From positions 806,001-870,000 of the forward strand of contig JAHBUY010000002.1 in assembly GCA_019637795.1 (NCBI GenBank): a stretch of DNA of 64,000 bases, in the 5' to 3' direction. Under the pieces are notes generated by a model that was given only the letters and a program-made list of their open reading frames with translations, was not told the origin of the DNA and searched no databases. This document shows positions 26,492 through 34,631 of the stretch, piece by piece. How positions within the stretch are numbered: position 1 is the first letter of the stretch; each line of letters starts with the position of its first letter. Source of the DNA: a bacterium. Its GTDB lineage: Bacteria > Desulfobacterota > Binatia > HRBIN30 > CADEER01. The position numbers and the translations under genes are program-made.

Positions 26492-27853
26492 GTGCGCATT
26501 GGGTGGAGGATCGGGACTGCGTTGCTCTACGGCATCGGTGTCGCCGCGTTGCCGGCGCGCGCCGCCGATCTGTGGGGCAACCTCGACCTGCTCGGCCAGG
26601 TGCGCGAGAGCTATCAGGACCGCGATACCGAAGCGCCGACCAACGTCTACGCCAACCTCGGCATCAACCACATGTGGCACGCCAGCGAGACCGAGGCGTA
26701 CTTCCGCCTCGAGCAGGACCTCGCCGGCAACCAGAACACCAGCGACTTCTACGCCGGCTACGCGCGGGTGCCGAACGTCCTGCCCGGCGTGCAGGCGACC
26801 GTCGGCCGCCAGTTCCTGAGCGAGGGGCCGGGCAACGTCTTCGTCGCCGACGCCGGCAAGGTGAACGTCGACGTCGGCTGGCCGGTGATGTTCACCGTCT
26901 ACGGCGGTGCGCCGCAGTACTTCGAGCCCACCTACTCGACGCCGATCATCTCGCAGGACGAGATCCTGTGGGGCGGCAACATGCGCACCACGCGGTGGAA
27001 CGGCGGCCAACTGACCCTCGGCTACCAGCAGTGGGAGCGGAACAGCAAGGTCCTGCAGCAACTGGTCAGCGCCAGCGCCGTGCAGTCGATGCCGACCTGG
27101 CTCTTCGCGCCGCGCTTCTACGGCACGTTCGGCTACGACGCCGACCGCGCCAACGTCGACACCGCCACCGGCGGCGTCGATTTCACCGTCAGGGAGCCGC
27201 TGCTGCTGTTCAACGTCGCCACCACCTACTACCAGCCGCAGGACAACACCGGCACGCTGCCCGATCTCAACCGCCAGGAGGACACGATCTTCCAGTTGTT
27301 CTCGAACAGCAACCTGTGGCAGGCGCGCGGCGGCGTGCGCCACCCGTTCTCCCGCGAGCTGTCGGTGTACGGCGACTTCTCCTACCAGAACTACGACAAC
27401 GCCGTGAACCAGAACCAGAACGGCTATCTCGCCCACGCCGGCCTGATGTGGCTGCCGGAGGGCGACGGGCTGGAGCAGGTCGTGCTCGCCTACTACCTGG
27501 CCGACAGCGGCGGCGGCAACGTCAACGGCATCTCCCTCTATTACGAGAACAAGGTGTACGAGCGGATCACCTTCCGCTTCCGCACCGACCTCGCGTACTA
27601 CGAGAAGGAGAGCAACCAGAGCGACTGGCCGGTGGCGACCCGCACCGGGCTCGCCTATGAGTTCCTCCCCGGTCTCGACGGCCAGCTCATCTTCGAGGCC
27701 AATCGCAACGCGCTCTTCGACGCCGACTTCCGCTTCGGCTTCGCGCTGACCTACAACTTCAAACACTACGTCAAGGAACCGTGGAACCGCGCCGACACGC
27801 CGTCCGACACGGCGGCATATCCGGCCGCCGCGCCCGCGGAGTCGCACTCGTGA
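26492..27853 (+). CDS. Outer-membrane beta-barrel, likely porin of a porin-cytochrome conduit
   Basis: This 453-residue precursor has a signal peptide ending in PARAA (about residue 25), and then alternating polar/hydrophobic strands rich in Tyr, Trp, Asn and Asp throughout, with no heme motif. Aromatic girdle-type strands such as ATYYQPQDN, YGDFSYQNY and FGFALTYNF are typical of outer-membrane barrels. The last strand (ending about residue 425) is followed by a 25- to 30-residue Ala/Pro tail. In MtrCAB and Geobacter Pcc systems a barrel sheathes a multiheme cytochrome across the outer membrane. Its place between the decaheme and lipoprotein cytochrome genes supports the same role. Start GTG 26492 has a GGGGAGGA site; its TGA overlaps the next start (GTGA at 27850). 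Confidence 0.82.
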   Translation: MRIGWRIGTALLYGIGVAALPARAADLWGNLDLLGQVRESYQDRDTEAPTNVYANLGINHMWHASETEAYFRLEQDLAGNQNTSDFYAGYARVPNVLPGVQATVGRQFLSEGPGNVFVADAGKVNVDVGWPVMFTVYGGAPQYFEPTYSTPIISQDEILWGGNMRTTRWNGGQLTLGYQQWERNSKVLQQLVSASAVQSMPTWLFAPRFYGTFGYDADRANVDTATGGVDFTVREPLLLFNVATTYYQPQDNTGTLPDLNRQEDTIFQLFSNSNLWQARGGVRHPFSRELSVYGDFSYQNYDNAVNQNQNGYLAHAGLMWLPEGDGLEQVVLAYYLADSGGGNVNGISLYYENKVYERITFRFRTDLAYYEKESNQSDWPVATRTGLAYEFLPGLDGQLIFEANRNALFDADFRFGFALTYNFKHYVKEPWNRADTPSDTAAYPAAAPAESHS

Positions 27854-28506
27854 GACCGCTGCCCGCGCTGGGGTTCGCCGTGGTGGCGGTGGTGGGGGCG
27901 ACGGCGCTGCTGACCGCCTGCCGCAATGCGCTGCCGACCACCAGCTTCCTGCACAAACGGGCGGCGCCGGAGTCGAAGAGCACCAGCGATGCGCGACACC
28001 GCTTCGATCACGCGCTGCACGCCGAGGTGCTCGCCGCGCAGGGCCAGACCTGCGCCGACTGCCACCGCTTCGACGTCATCATCGAGACCGGCGAGCCGGC
28101 CCTGGCGAGCGACATCTCGGCGCGCGCGCTGCACCCGGGCGGGGCCGCCTGCCATTACTGCCACGGCCCCGGCGAGACCAAGATGGCGACCGCGCCGGGC
28201 ACCTGCACCACCTGCCACACCAACCTGCTGCCGCTGCGACCGACGGACCACGACGTGTCCTGGATCCGCGTCCACGCCTCGGTCGCCCAGGCGCAACCCG
28301 GGCAGTGCGAGAACTGCCACAAGCAGTCGGAGTGCATCTACTGCCACGAGACCCGCGACACCATCCAGACGATCGTCCACGACCGCAATTTCCTCTACTT
28401 CCATTCGATCGAGGCGCGGGCCAATCCGATGCAGTGCGGCAGTTGCCACCGCGAGGACTACTGCATCCGCTGCCACCAGCAGGGCAAACCGGAGGTGAGA
28501 CAATGA
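27850..28506 (+). CDS. Seven-heme lipoprotein cytochrome c
   Basis: The 218-residue precursor has a lipobox (LLTAC, Cys24) and seven heme motifs: CADCH, CHYCH, CTTCH, CENCH, CIYCH, CGSCH and CIRCH. The heme density (seven in about 195 mature residues) is that of a heme wire filling a barrel or spanning the periplasm, comparable in role, not in sequence, to MtrA or OmaB. It follows the barrel gene with a GTGA overlap and overlaps the next gene by ATGA. I infer it is the cytochrome inserted in, or docked on, the barrel. No named family was recognised beyond multiheme cytochromes. Confidence 0.85.
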   Translation: MRPLPALGFAVVAVVGATALLTACRNALPTTSFLHKRAAPESKSTSDARHRFDHALHAEVLAAQGQTCADCHRFDVIIETGEPALASDISARALHPGGAACHYCHGPGETKMATAPGTCTTCHTNLLPLRPTDHDVSWIRVHASVAQAQPGQCENCHKQSECIYCHETRDTIQTIVHDRNFLYFHSIEARANPMQCGSCHREDYCIRCHQQGKPEVRQ

Positions 28507-28901
28507 CCCGCGTGGCGCGCCGGACGCCTGGCTCCGCGACCCCGCGGCCGGCCAGGGGGCGCCGCTTCCTCGCGGCCGCGCTCGCCGCCGCGCTCATCGC
28601 CGCCTGCGGCGACAACGCCGCGCCGAGCAGCGAAAACTACGGCAATCTGCTCAACTCGCCCGGCGGGCTCATCGTGCTCGAGGAGGAGCACCCCACCGGA
28701 TGGCAGCGGCCCGACTGCTTCGCCTGCCACAACGTGCTCAACATGCACACCGTCAACCGCACCGGATTGCCGAGCTGCAACAAGCTGCCGCAGCCCCCTG
28801 CCACCGGCTGCATCAACCTGCTCGAGATCCAGCAGATCATCGACAACGAAGGCCAGGATAGCTGCCCGATGTGTCACGGCGACAACGGAGTGTCGCCATG
28901 A
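28503..28901 (+). CDS. Diheme lipoprotein cytochrome c
   Basis: A 132-residue precursor with a basic N-terminus, a hydrophobic stretch and a lipobox (LIAAC, Cys35). It has two heme motifs: CFACH, with a potential distal His in HTVN, and CPMCH at the C-terminus. Two further cysteines, in CNKLPQ and TGCIN, may form a disulfide. It overlaps the genes on both sides by four bases (ATGA at 28503 and 28898), so it is an obligate member of the operon. The family was not recognised. It may be an electron relay or assembly factor of the conduit; this is inferred from context. Confidence 0.78.
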   Translation: MTRVARRTPGSATPRPARGRRFLAAALAAALIAACGDNAAPSSENYGNLLNSPGGLIVLEEEHPTGWQRPDCFACHNVLNMHTVNRTGLPSCNKLPQPPATGCINLLEIQQIIDNEGQDSCPMCHGDNGVSP

Positions 28902-29488
28902 GCCTGCGCTGGCTGGCGCTGCTGGCCGTGCTGGCGCTCTGCGCCCCGGGGCTGCCCCTGCGCGCCGCCGAGGACGATACCAACCCGCACCGCATGAGCG
29001 GGCCGGACGATGACTCGGGTTGCGGCTTCTGTCACGAGGACGACATGAGCCTGTCGAGCTCGCTGCTCGACACCTGCCTGAGCTGCCACTCCCTCACCGA
29101 GCACTCCGGCTCGCAGGAACACCTGCACGCCACCGCGGCGGTGGTGGCGCGCCTGCGGCCGACGCCGATCAAGGCCGGCGCCGAGCCGATCCTGCCGCTC
29201 ACCTCCGAGGGCACGATGTGGTGCGGAACCTGCCACCTCTATCACGACCCGCAGGTGAACGAGGAAGCGCTGTTGCCCGAGCGCTGGCACCCGCCGATGC
29301 GCGGCATGGCCGCCGCCGTGGCCGATGCCCTGGCGTCGCGCTGGGGCGATCTCGCCGCCAAGTACGACCAGAAGCTGCCGGTCGCCAGATTCTCGGCCCA
29401 CGGCACCAACGCGTTGCGCCTGTCGGTGTCCGACGGTCGCCTCTGCGGCGAGTGCCACAGCTATCCGACGAAGGCGGCGAGGAGATGA
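28898..29488 (+). CDS. Periplasmic tetraheme cytochrome c
   Basis: The 196-residue precursor has a cleavable signal (MSLRWLALLAVLALCAPGLPLRA) and four heme motifs: CGFCH, CLSCH, CGTCH (in MWCGTCHLYHDP) and CGECH near the C-terminus. The FCHEDDM and CLSCHSLTEHS segments recall small cytochrome-c3-like modules. The long stretch between hemes 3 and 4 is helical with no heme. Without a lipobox it should be soluble in the periplasm, suited to carry electrons between the inner-membrane cytochrome and the outer-membrane lipoproteins. It is coupled to both neighbours by ATGA overlaps. The specific family was not recognised. Confidence 0.83.
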   Translation: MSLRWLALLAVLALCAPGLPLRAAEDDTNPHRMSGPDDDSGCGFCHEDDMSLSSSLLDTCLSCHSLTEHSGSQEHLHATAAVVARLRPTPIKAGAEPILPLTSEGTMWCGTCHLYHDPQVNEEALLPERWHPPMRGMAAAVADALASRWGDLAAKYDQKLPVARFSAHGTNALRLSVSDGRLCGECHSYPTKAARR

Positions 29489-30081
29489 GCCCGCGCCTGC
29501 TGCTCGGCCTCGCCCTGCTGTTCGTCGCCGCCTGTGGTCACGACGGCGCGCCGCAGTACGGCGGAAAACCGCCGCCGATCGACCAGGTCTACGGCCAGTG
29601 CACCTTCTGCCACGACCAGGTGGCAGTGCCGATGTACACCTTCGGCGGGCACGGCGGCTTCAAGGTCACCTGCACGACCTGCCACGATCAGGACCTCACC
29701 CCGGGCCGGGTCGGCCCGGACCACCGCAACGTGCCGGCGTGCGCCGACTGCCACAGCAAGCAGAAGACCCACATGGATCCCGCCGCCGGCACGCCGCAGC
29801 AGTGCCTGGTCTGCCACACCCCGCACGGCTCGCCGAACCTCTACCTGGTCGACACCGACATCACGGTGCCGAGCGGCGCCGTCGCGCCGATCGACTTCAC
29901 CAACCTGATCGGCAAAGCCGATGGCAGCTTCGCCAGCGCCACCGATCCCGGCACCGGGCTCTGCGAGGTCTGCCACGCGACGACGACCTACTACAACAGC
30001 GAAGGCACCGGCGCGCCGCACTTCACCAACAACTGCGTCGTCTGCCACACCCACGCCGCCGCCTTCGCGCCGCCGCCGTAG
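29485..30081 (+). CDS. Hexaheme lipoprotein cytochrome c
   Basis: The 198-residue precursor has a short lipoprotein signal (VAAC, Cys17) and six heme motifs: CTFCH, CTTCH, CADCH, CLVCH, CEVCH and CVVCH. Spacing of the first four (about 40-108) is close and regular; a loop of about 55 residues with no heme precedes the last two. The mix of HGG, HHRN and HTPHG segments supplies many possible distal His ligands. It is the last gene of the cluster, coupled to the tetraheme gene by ATGA at 29485, and ends 3 bp from a convergent thioesterase gene. It may be an outer-membrane or surface relay; the location relies on lipoprotein sorting, which cannot be read here. Confidence 0.85.
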   Translation: MSPRLLLGLALLFVAACGHDGAPQYGGKPPPIDQVYGQCTFCHDQVAVPMYTFGGHGGFKVTCTTCHDQDLTPGRVGPDHRNVPACADCHSKQKTHMDPAAGTPQQCLVCHTPHGSPNLYLVDTDITVPSGAVAPIDFTNLIGKADGSFASATDPGTGLCEVCHATTTYYNSEGTGAPHFTNNCVVCHTHAAAFAPPP

Positions 30082-30084
30082 CGC

Positions 30085-30879
30085 CTACGCGCGCTCGATC
30101 AGCAGGCTCTGGGCGGCGCGGCCGATCGGGCCCCGCTGGTCGAAGAGCCAGCTCTCCGCCAGGCCGATGCCGGTCGGTTGCGGGTAGGTCACGGCGTCGA
30201 GGCAGATCCACTCCGCCTCCGGATAGCGGTGCAGGTAGATCGTCAGGTCGGGGTTGATGAAGCTGTAGCCGTCGGCGCGGTGCAGGATCCAACTGATGCC
30301 GTTGCCGAAGTCGGCGGCGGCGGCGACGCGGCTGAGCGGCGAGGTCGGCTCGCCGTGCAGCACCGGCACCCGCAGGCGGATCCAGTCGACCGCCGGACCC
30401 GGTTCGTCGAAGCTGCCGCGGACGAAGCGGTGCTCGACGGCGGCGTTGTGGAAGCCGCGGTACGACAGCGAGTCGCTCCACGGCGGCAGGCTGTCGCGGC
30501 CGCCGTCGGGCGGCGATGGCGCGGCGATCCGCGGCAGGCCGGCGGGCAGCGCGACGTCGGCGCGCCGCAGGCGCAGCGCGGTGCAGCGCGCGACCTCGGT
30601 GTCCCCGCGCCACAGCGACGCCTCGACCAGTTGCACCTTGCGGCCCGGCCGCAGCACGCGCGTCCGCGCCGTCAGCGGCGCGATCGGCACGGGCCGCAGC
30701 AACTCGATGGTCAGCCGCGCCACCTGCATGCCGGCGCCACCGTCGGCCTCCTCCGCGAGCACGGCGAGCAGCGCCGCCGGCGCCCCGCCGTGCTGCGCCT
30801 CCGGCGTCCACGGACCGCGCGCCAACTCCGACGGGGTGAACTGGCTGCCGTCGCGAACGAAGAGCGCATCTGTCGCCAT
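30085..30879 (-). CDS. Acyl-CoA thioesterase-like (double hotdog) protein
   Basis: This 264-residue protein reads as two hotdog domains. The first carries GPWTPEAQHGGAPAALLAVL (about 22 to 41) and IELLRPVPIAPLTARTRVLR; the second carries DGYSFINPDLTIYLHRYP and GLAESWLFDQRGPIGRAAQS. These are typical of TesB-like and related thioesterase-superfamily proteins that hydrolyse acyl-CoAs. The catalytic residues cannot be set with certainty. It converges with the cytochrome operon at a 3-bp gap and is divergent from the TerB-like gene across 186 bp. Confidence 0.8.
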   Translation of the reverse strand: MATDALFVRDGSQFTPSELARGPWTPEAQHGGAPAALLAVLAEEADGGAGMQVARLTIELLRPVPIAPLTARTRVLRPGRKVQLVEASLWRGDTEVARCTALRLRRADVALPAGLPRIAAPSPPDGGRDSLPPWSDSLSYRGFHNAAVEHRFVRGSFDEPGPAVDWIRLRVPVLHGEPTSPLSRVAAAADFGNGISWILHRADGYSFINPDLTIYLHRYPEAEWICLDAVTYPQPTGIGLAESWLFDQRGPIGRAAQSLLIERA

Positions 30880-31065
30880 CTGCCAGCCGCTAGCACGGGC
30901 GCCGCGGCCGTTGCACGCGGCACCCCGTGCCCGGGCGGGATCACGGCTCGGGAGCGCGATCGTCCCCTTCCGGAATCTCGATCCGACCGGCGGCGAATTT
31001 TCTATTCGACCCGCTCGGCATCGCCGCCTACGGCTGGAGCATCCCCAGCGACGAAGGAGGACCAG

Positions 31066-31626
31066 ATGAACGACGAGCTGTTTGGCGATCGGCGCAAGGC
31101 GAACGAGGAATCCTATTTCGCCAAGCGCGAGGAGGAGCTGCGCGCCGGCCTGCGCGGCCGCGCCGAACGCGAGGCGCGCCGCCGCGCCCTGGCGGAGGCG
31201 ACCGGAGTCAGCGACGCGTGGATTCTCGACGCCCTGCTGGCGCAGGGCGTCAACGAGCGGTCGGTCGACGGGTTCATCCTGCTACCCCTGGCGGAGGTGG
31301 CGTGGGCCGACGGGCAGGTCGACCCCGCCGAACGCGATGCCGCGCTGGCGGCGGCGGCGCGGCACGGCCTGGCAGCGGACGGCCTGGCCCTGTTCGAGAC
31401 CTGGTTGGCGCACCGGCCGAGCGACGCGCTGGTGGAAACCTGGCGGGCCTTCGTCGCCGCGCGGGCCAGCACCGTCGACCCGCCGCGTCGCGACGGGTGG
31501 CGGCGCGAATTGCTCGACGAGGCGCGCGCCGTGGCCCGCGCCTCGGGCGGCATGCTCGGCTTCGGCAGCAAGATCTCCGGCGCCGAGGAGCAGGCGCTGC
31601 GCGGCATCCAGGCCGCGCTGTCGTAG
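31066..31626 (+). CDS. TerB-like domain protein
   Basis: The 186-residue, highly charged helical protein begins with a Glu/Arg-rich coiled-coil-like segment (about 8 to 45). A TerB-like core follows, including LAEVAWADGQVDPAERDAAL (about 75 to 94), where the ADG..D..E pattern recalls the metal-binding TerB motif. TerB-type proteins are linked to tellurite resistance and stress signalling, though most homologues are uncharacterised. The ATG follows a GAAGGAGG ribosome-binding site. No ter-gene neighbours are present, so only the domain is called. A 6-bp hairpin (ATGACG..CGTCAT near 31641) follows the stop. Confidence 0.6.
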   Translation: MNDELFGDRRKANEESYFAKREEELRAGLRGRAEREARRRALAEATGVSDAWILDALLAQGVNERSVDGFILLPLAEVAWADGQVDPAERDAALAAAARHGLAADGLALFETWLAHRPSDALVETWRAFVAARASTVDPPRRDGWRRELLDEARAVARASGGMLGFGSKISGAEEQALRGIQAALS

Positions 31627-31749
31627 CCGGCGCTCGGTGGCAATGACGTTCCCCCGTCATCGCCGGCGTGCCGCCCGTCGCCGGACGCGGGCGCCCCCGC
31701 CGGGCGTCCGCGGTCGACGCCCGCCGCCCGTCCGTACTAAGGGGGCGGC

Positions 31750-32613
31750 ATGAAATTCGGAGTGATGTACGCCAACGCCGGCCCGTTCGCCTATCCGCAG
31801 ATGCTCACGCACCTGGCGCAGACGGCGGAGCGGGTCGGGGTCGAGTCGATGTGGACGATCGAGCACGTGGTCATCCCCGTCGGCTACCAGTCCACCTACC
31901 CGTACGATCCCTCGGGCAGGATCCCGGCCCCGGATCAGATACCGATGCCCGATCCGCTGATCGCGCTCGCCTATGCCGCGGCGGTGACGACGACGCTGCG
32001 TCTCGCCACCGGCATCCTCATCCTGCCGCAGCGCCACCCGATCTACGTCGCCAAGGAGACGGCGACCCTCGACGTGCTGTGCAACGGCCGCCTGATGCTC
32101 GGCATCGGCATTGGCTGGCTGCAGGAGGAGTTCGACGCCCTCGGCATCCCGTTCGCCGAGCGCGCGGCGCGCACGGCCGAGTCGGTGCGCGCCATGCGCT
32201 CGCTGTGGAAGGACGCGCCGGAGCCGTTCCGCGGCAGGTTCTTCCGCTGGGAGGCGCTGGAGATGAACCCGAAGCCGGTGCAGAAGCCCGGCATCCCGAT
32301 CATCGTCGGCGGCCACACCGAGATGGCGGCGCGGCGCGCCGCCCGCTACGGCGACGGCTTCTTCCCCGGCGTCACCGACGAGGAGAAGCTCGTCTGGCTG
32401 CTCGGCATCATGCGCGAGGAGTGCGAGAAGGTCGGCCGCGATCCGGCGGCCATCGAGATCACCTCCGGTCGCGCCGTTCCGGACGTCGACGGCGGCAGGC
32501 GCCTGGCCGACCTCGGCGTCGCCCGCTTCATGGTCCCGCCGCCGGCCTTCGATCCCGACGGCGTCACGGCGGGCCTGGAGAAGCTCGGCGAGCTGATCGC
32601 CACGGTGTCCTGA
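31750..32613 (+). CDS. LLM-class F420-dependent oxidoreductase
   Basis: The protein has 287 residues and a bacterial-luciferase TIM-barrel layout. MKFGVMYAN opens the chain, WTIEHVVIP replaces the typical WxxEHxxxP, then TGILILPQRHPIYVAKETAT, GRLMLGIGIGWLQEEFDALG and IIVGGHTEMAARRAARYGDGF. These fit the luciferase-like monooxygenase class using F420 (or FMN). Members oxidise alcohols or hydroxylate organic substrates, and often expand in soil actinobacteria and Binatota. The ATG is 9 bases after an AAGGGGGCGG site. The gene is followed by an inverted-repeat element. Confidence 0.88.
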   Translation: MKFGVMYANAGPFAYPQMLTHLAQTAERVGVESMWTIEHVVIPVGYQSTYPYDPSGRIPAPDQIPMPDPLIALAYAAAVTTTLRLATGILILPQRHPIYVAKETATLDVLCNGRLMLGIGIGWLQEEFDALGIPFAERAARTAESVRAMRSLWKDAPEPFRGRFFRWEALEMNPKPVQKPGIPIIVGGHTEMAARRAARYGDGFFPGVTDEEKLVWLLGIMREECEKVGRDPAAIEITSGRAVPDVDGGRRLADLGVARFMVPPPAFDPDGVTAGLEKLGELIATVS

Positions 32614-32640
32614 AAGGCCGGTGCACCGCAGTCGGGTTGG

Positions 32641-32830
32641 CCTTGATGCGACAAAGGACTTTCACCACGGAGGCACGGAGACACGGAGAGTACTGATCTC
32701 GAAGCCCGCCCAGGGTCCTCCCAAAGTTCATTAGAAATGGAGTGAGAAGAGGCCCCGCTGCCTTCGCTGTGGCACCGAGCCCTCCGTGTCTCCGTGCCTC
32801 CGTGGTGAGGAGTTTTCTGTCTCATCAAGG
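32641..32830. mobile_element. Inverted-repeat element B, possible miniature transposable element
   Basis: A 190-bp element lies between the LLM oxidoreductase and proS genes. It has a perfect 27-bp inverted repeat (32662-32688 and 32782-32808) and imperfect extensions to CCTTGATG at 32641 and CATCAAGG ending at 32830. The 93-bp core contains no ORF. TTGG occurs immediately outside both ends (32637-32640 and 32831-32834), which could be a 4-bp target duplication. The arms are built of repeated CACGGAG-type units. No transposase is encoded, so mobility would have to be in trans. Confidence 0.6.
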
Positions 32831-32909
32831 TTGGACCCGCCTCCAGACGGAGGCGGGAGCGCGGACGACTACCATCGCTGGCGGCCGGTTGATAAGGTCC
32901 GCCGAATCC

Positions 32910-34631
32910 ATGCGCTACTCACGCTCGCTGATCCCGACGCTGAAGGAAAATCCCGCCGACGCCGAGGTGGCGAGCCACAAGCTGATGGTGCGCGCCGGCA
33001 TGCTGCGGCAGGTGGCGCGCGGCATCTACGACGTCCTGCCCCTCGGCCTGCGCGTCGTGCGCAAGGTCGAGCGCATCGTGCGCGAGGAGATGAATCGGGC
33101 CGGGGCGCAGGAGATCCTGATGCCGACCATCTGCCCGGCCGAGCTCTGGCAGGAGACCGGGCGCTGGGAGCACTACGGCAAGGAGCTGCTGCGCATCCGC
33201 GATCGCAACGATCGCGACTTCTGCTACGGGCCGACGCACGAGGAAGTGGTCACCGACATCGTCCGTCGCGAGGTGCGCTCGTACCGCGACCTGCCGCTGA
33301 ACCTGTACCAGATCCAGTCGAAGTTCCGGGACGAGATCCGGCCGCGCTTCGGTCTCATGCGCGGGCGCGAGTTCATCATGAAGGACGCCTACTCCTTCCA
33401 CGTCGACTACGCCGACTGCGAGCGCGAGTACCGCGTCATGTCGGAGGCCTATCACCGCATCTTCAGCCGCTGCGGCCTCACCTTCCGCCCCGTCGAGGCG
33501 GCGACCGGCGCCATCGGCGGCAGCATGTCGCACGAGTTCCACGTCCTCGCCGAATCGGGCGAGGACGCGCTGGTGAGCTGCGCGCGCTGCGGCTACGCCG
33601 CCAACGTCGAGCAGGCCGGCATTCCCGCGGTGCCGCCGCCGGCGCACGCGGCGCCGCTCAAGCCGATGGCCGCGGTGGCGACGCCGGGGCAGCGGACGGT
33701 GGAGGAGGTCAGCGCCTTCCTCGGCGTGCCGCCCGACCGCTTCGTCAAGACGCTGCTGGTCACCACCGACGCCGGCGAGACGGTGGCGGCGCTGGTGCGC
33801 GGCGACCACACGCTGAGCGAAGCGAAGCTCCTGCGCGCCCTGGGCGCGTCGACATTGACGATGGCGGACGCCGCGACGGTGGAGAAGACGACCGGCGCCG
33901 CCGTCGGTTTCGCCGGTCCGGTGGGACTGAAGGCGCGCATCATCGCCGATCAGGCGCTGCGCGGCATCGCCGGCGCGGTGGCGGGCGCGAACCAGACCGA
34001 CCGGCATCTGGTCGACGTCGCCCAGGAGCGCGATCTCCCCGACCTGGCATTCGCCGACCTGCGCTTCGCCCAGCCGGGCGATCCCTGTGCGCGCTGTCCC
34101 GACGGCGTCTACGAGGGGCACCGCGGCATCGAGGTCGGCCAGGTCTTCTACCTCGGCACCAAGTACTCGCGGGCGATGGGCGCGACCTATCTCGACGCCA
34201 ACGGCGCCGAGCAGGTGATGGAGATGGGCTGTTACGGCATCGGCATCACCCGCACGGTGGCGGCGGCGATCGAGCAGCACCACGACGAGCACGGCATCAT
34301 CTGGCCGCTGGCGATCGCGCCGGCGCACGTCCACCTCATCGCGGTGAACCCGAAGGAAGACGCGCAGCGGCAGGCGGCGGAGACGCTGTACCGCGATCTG
34401 CACGAGGCCGGCGTCGAGGTGCTGTACGACGATCGCGAGGAGCGTCCGGGCGTGAAGTTCAAGGACGCCGACCTGATCGGCATTCCCTACCGCGTGACCA
34501 TCGGCCCCAAGGCGCTGGCGCGCGGCGCGGTCGAATTCAAGCCGCGGCGCGCCGCCCAGGCGGAGGAGATGCCGCTGCACGATGCCGTCGGGCGGCTCGC
34601 CGCCCTGGCGCGCGGGGACCAGCACGGATGA
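32910..34631 (+). CDS. proS: Prolyl-tRNA synthetase (bacterial type, with editing domain)
   Basis: The 573-residue enzyme charges tRNA-Pro. Class II motif 1 and 2 regions are visible (ILMPTICPAELWQETGRW and FRDEIRPRFGLMRGREFIMK), then SMSHEFHVLAESGED and the inserted editing domain (about 225 to 400) that removes mischarged Ala. Motif 3 is GCYGIGITRTVAAAIEQ, followed by an anticodon-binding domain (about 470 to 570). This is the long bacterial form. ATG 32910 (MRYSRSLIPTLKE) is the family start; the open frame upstream is part of the repeat element. It overlaps pyrF by four bases (ATGA at 34628), an unusual operon pairing. Confidence 0.96.
   Translation: MRYSRSLIPTLKENPADAEVASHKLMVRAGMLRQVARGIYDVLPLGLRVVRKVERIVREEMNRAGAQEILMPTICPAELWQETGRWEHYGKELLRIRDRNDRDFCYGPTHEEVVTDIVRREVRSYRDLPLNLYQIQSKFRDEIRPRFGLMRGREFIMKDAYSFHVDYADCEREYRVMSEAYHRIFSRCGLTFRPVEAATGAIGGSMSHEFHVLAESGEDALVSCARCGYAANVEQAGIPAVPPPAHAAPLKPMAAVATPGQRTVEEVSAFLGVPPDRFVKTLLVTTDAGETVAALVRGDHTLSEAKLLRALGASTLTMADAATVEKTTGAAVGFAGPVGLKARIIADQALRGIAGAVAGANQTDRHLVDVAQERDLPDLAFADLRFAQPGDPCARCPDGVYEGHRGIEVGQVFYLGTKYSRAMGATYLDANGAEQVMEMGCYGIGITRTVAAAIEQHHDEHGIIWPLAIAPAHVHLIAVNPKEDAQRQAAETLYRDLHEAGVEVLYDDREERPGVKFKDADLIGIPYRVTIGPKALARGAVEFKPRRAAQAEEMPLHDAVGRLAALARGDQHG

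Noticed and set aside
24034-26499. An 821-codon minus-strand frame antisense to the decaheme cytochrome
   Set aside because: No motif in it; the plus strand carries ten CXXCH sites and a lipobox.
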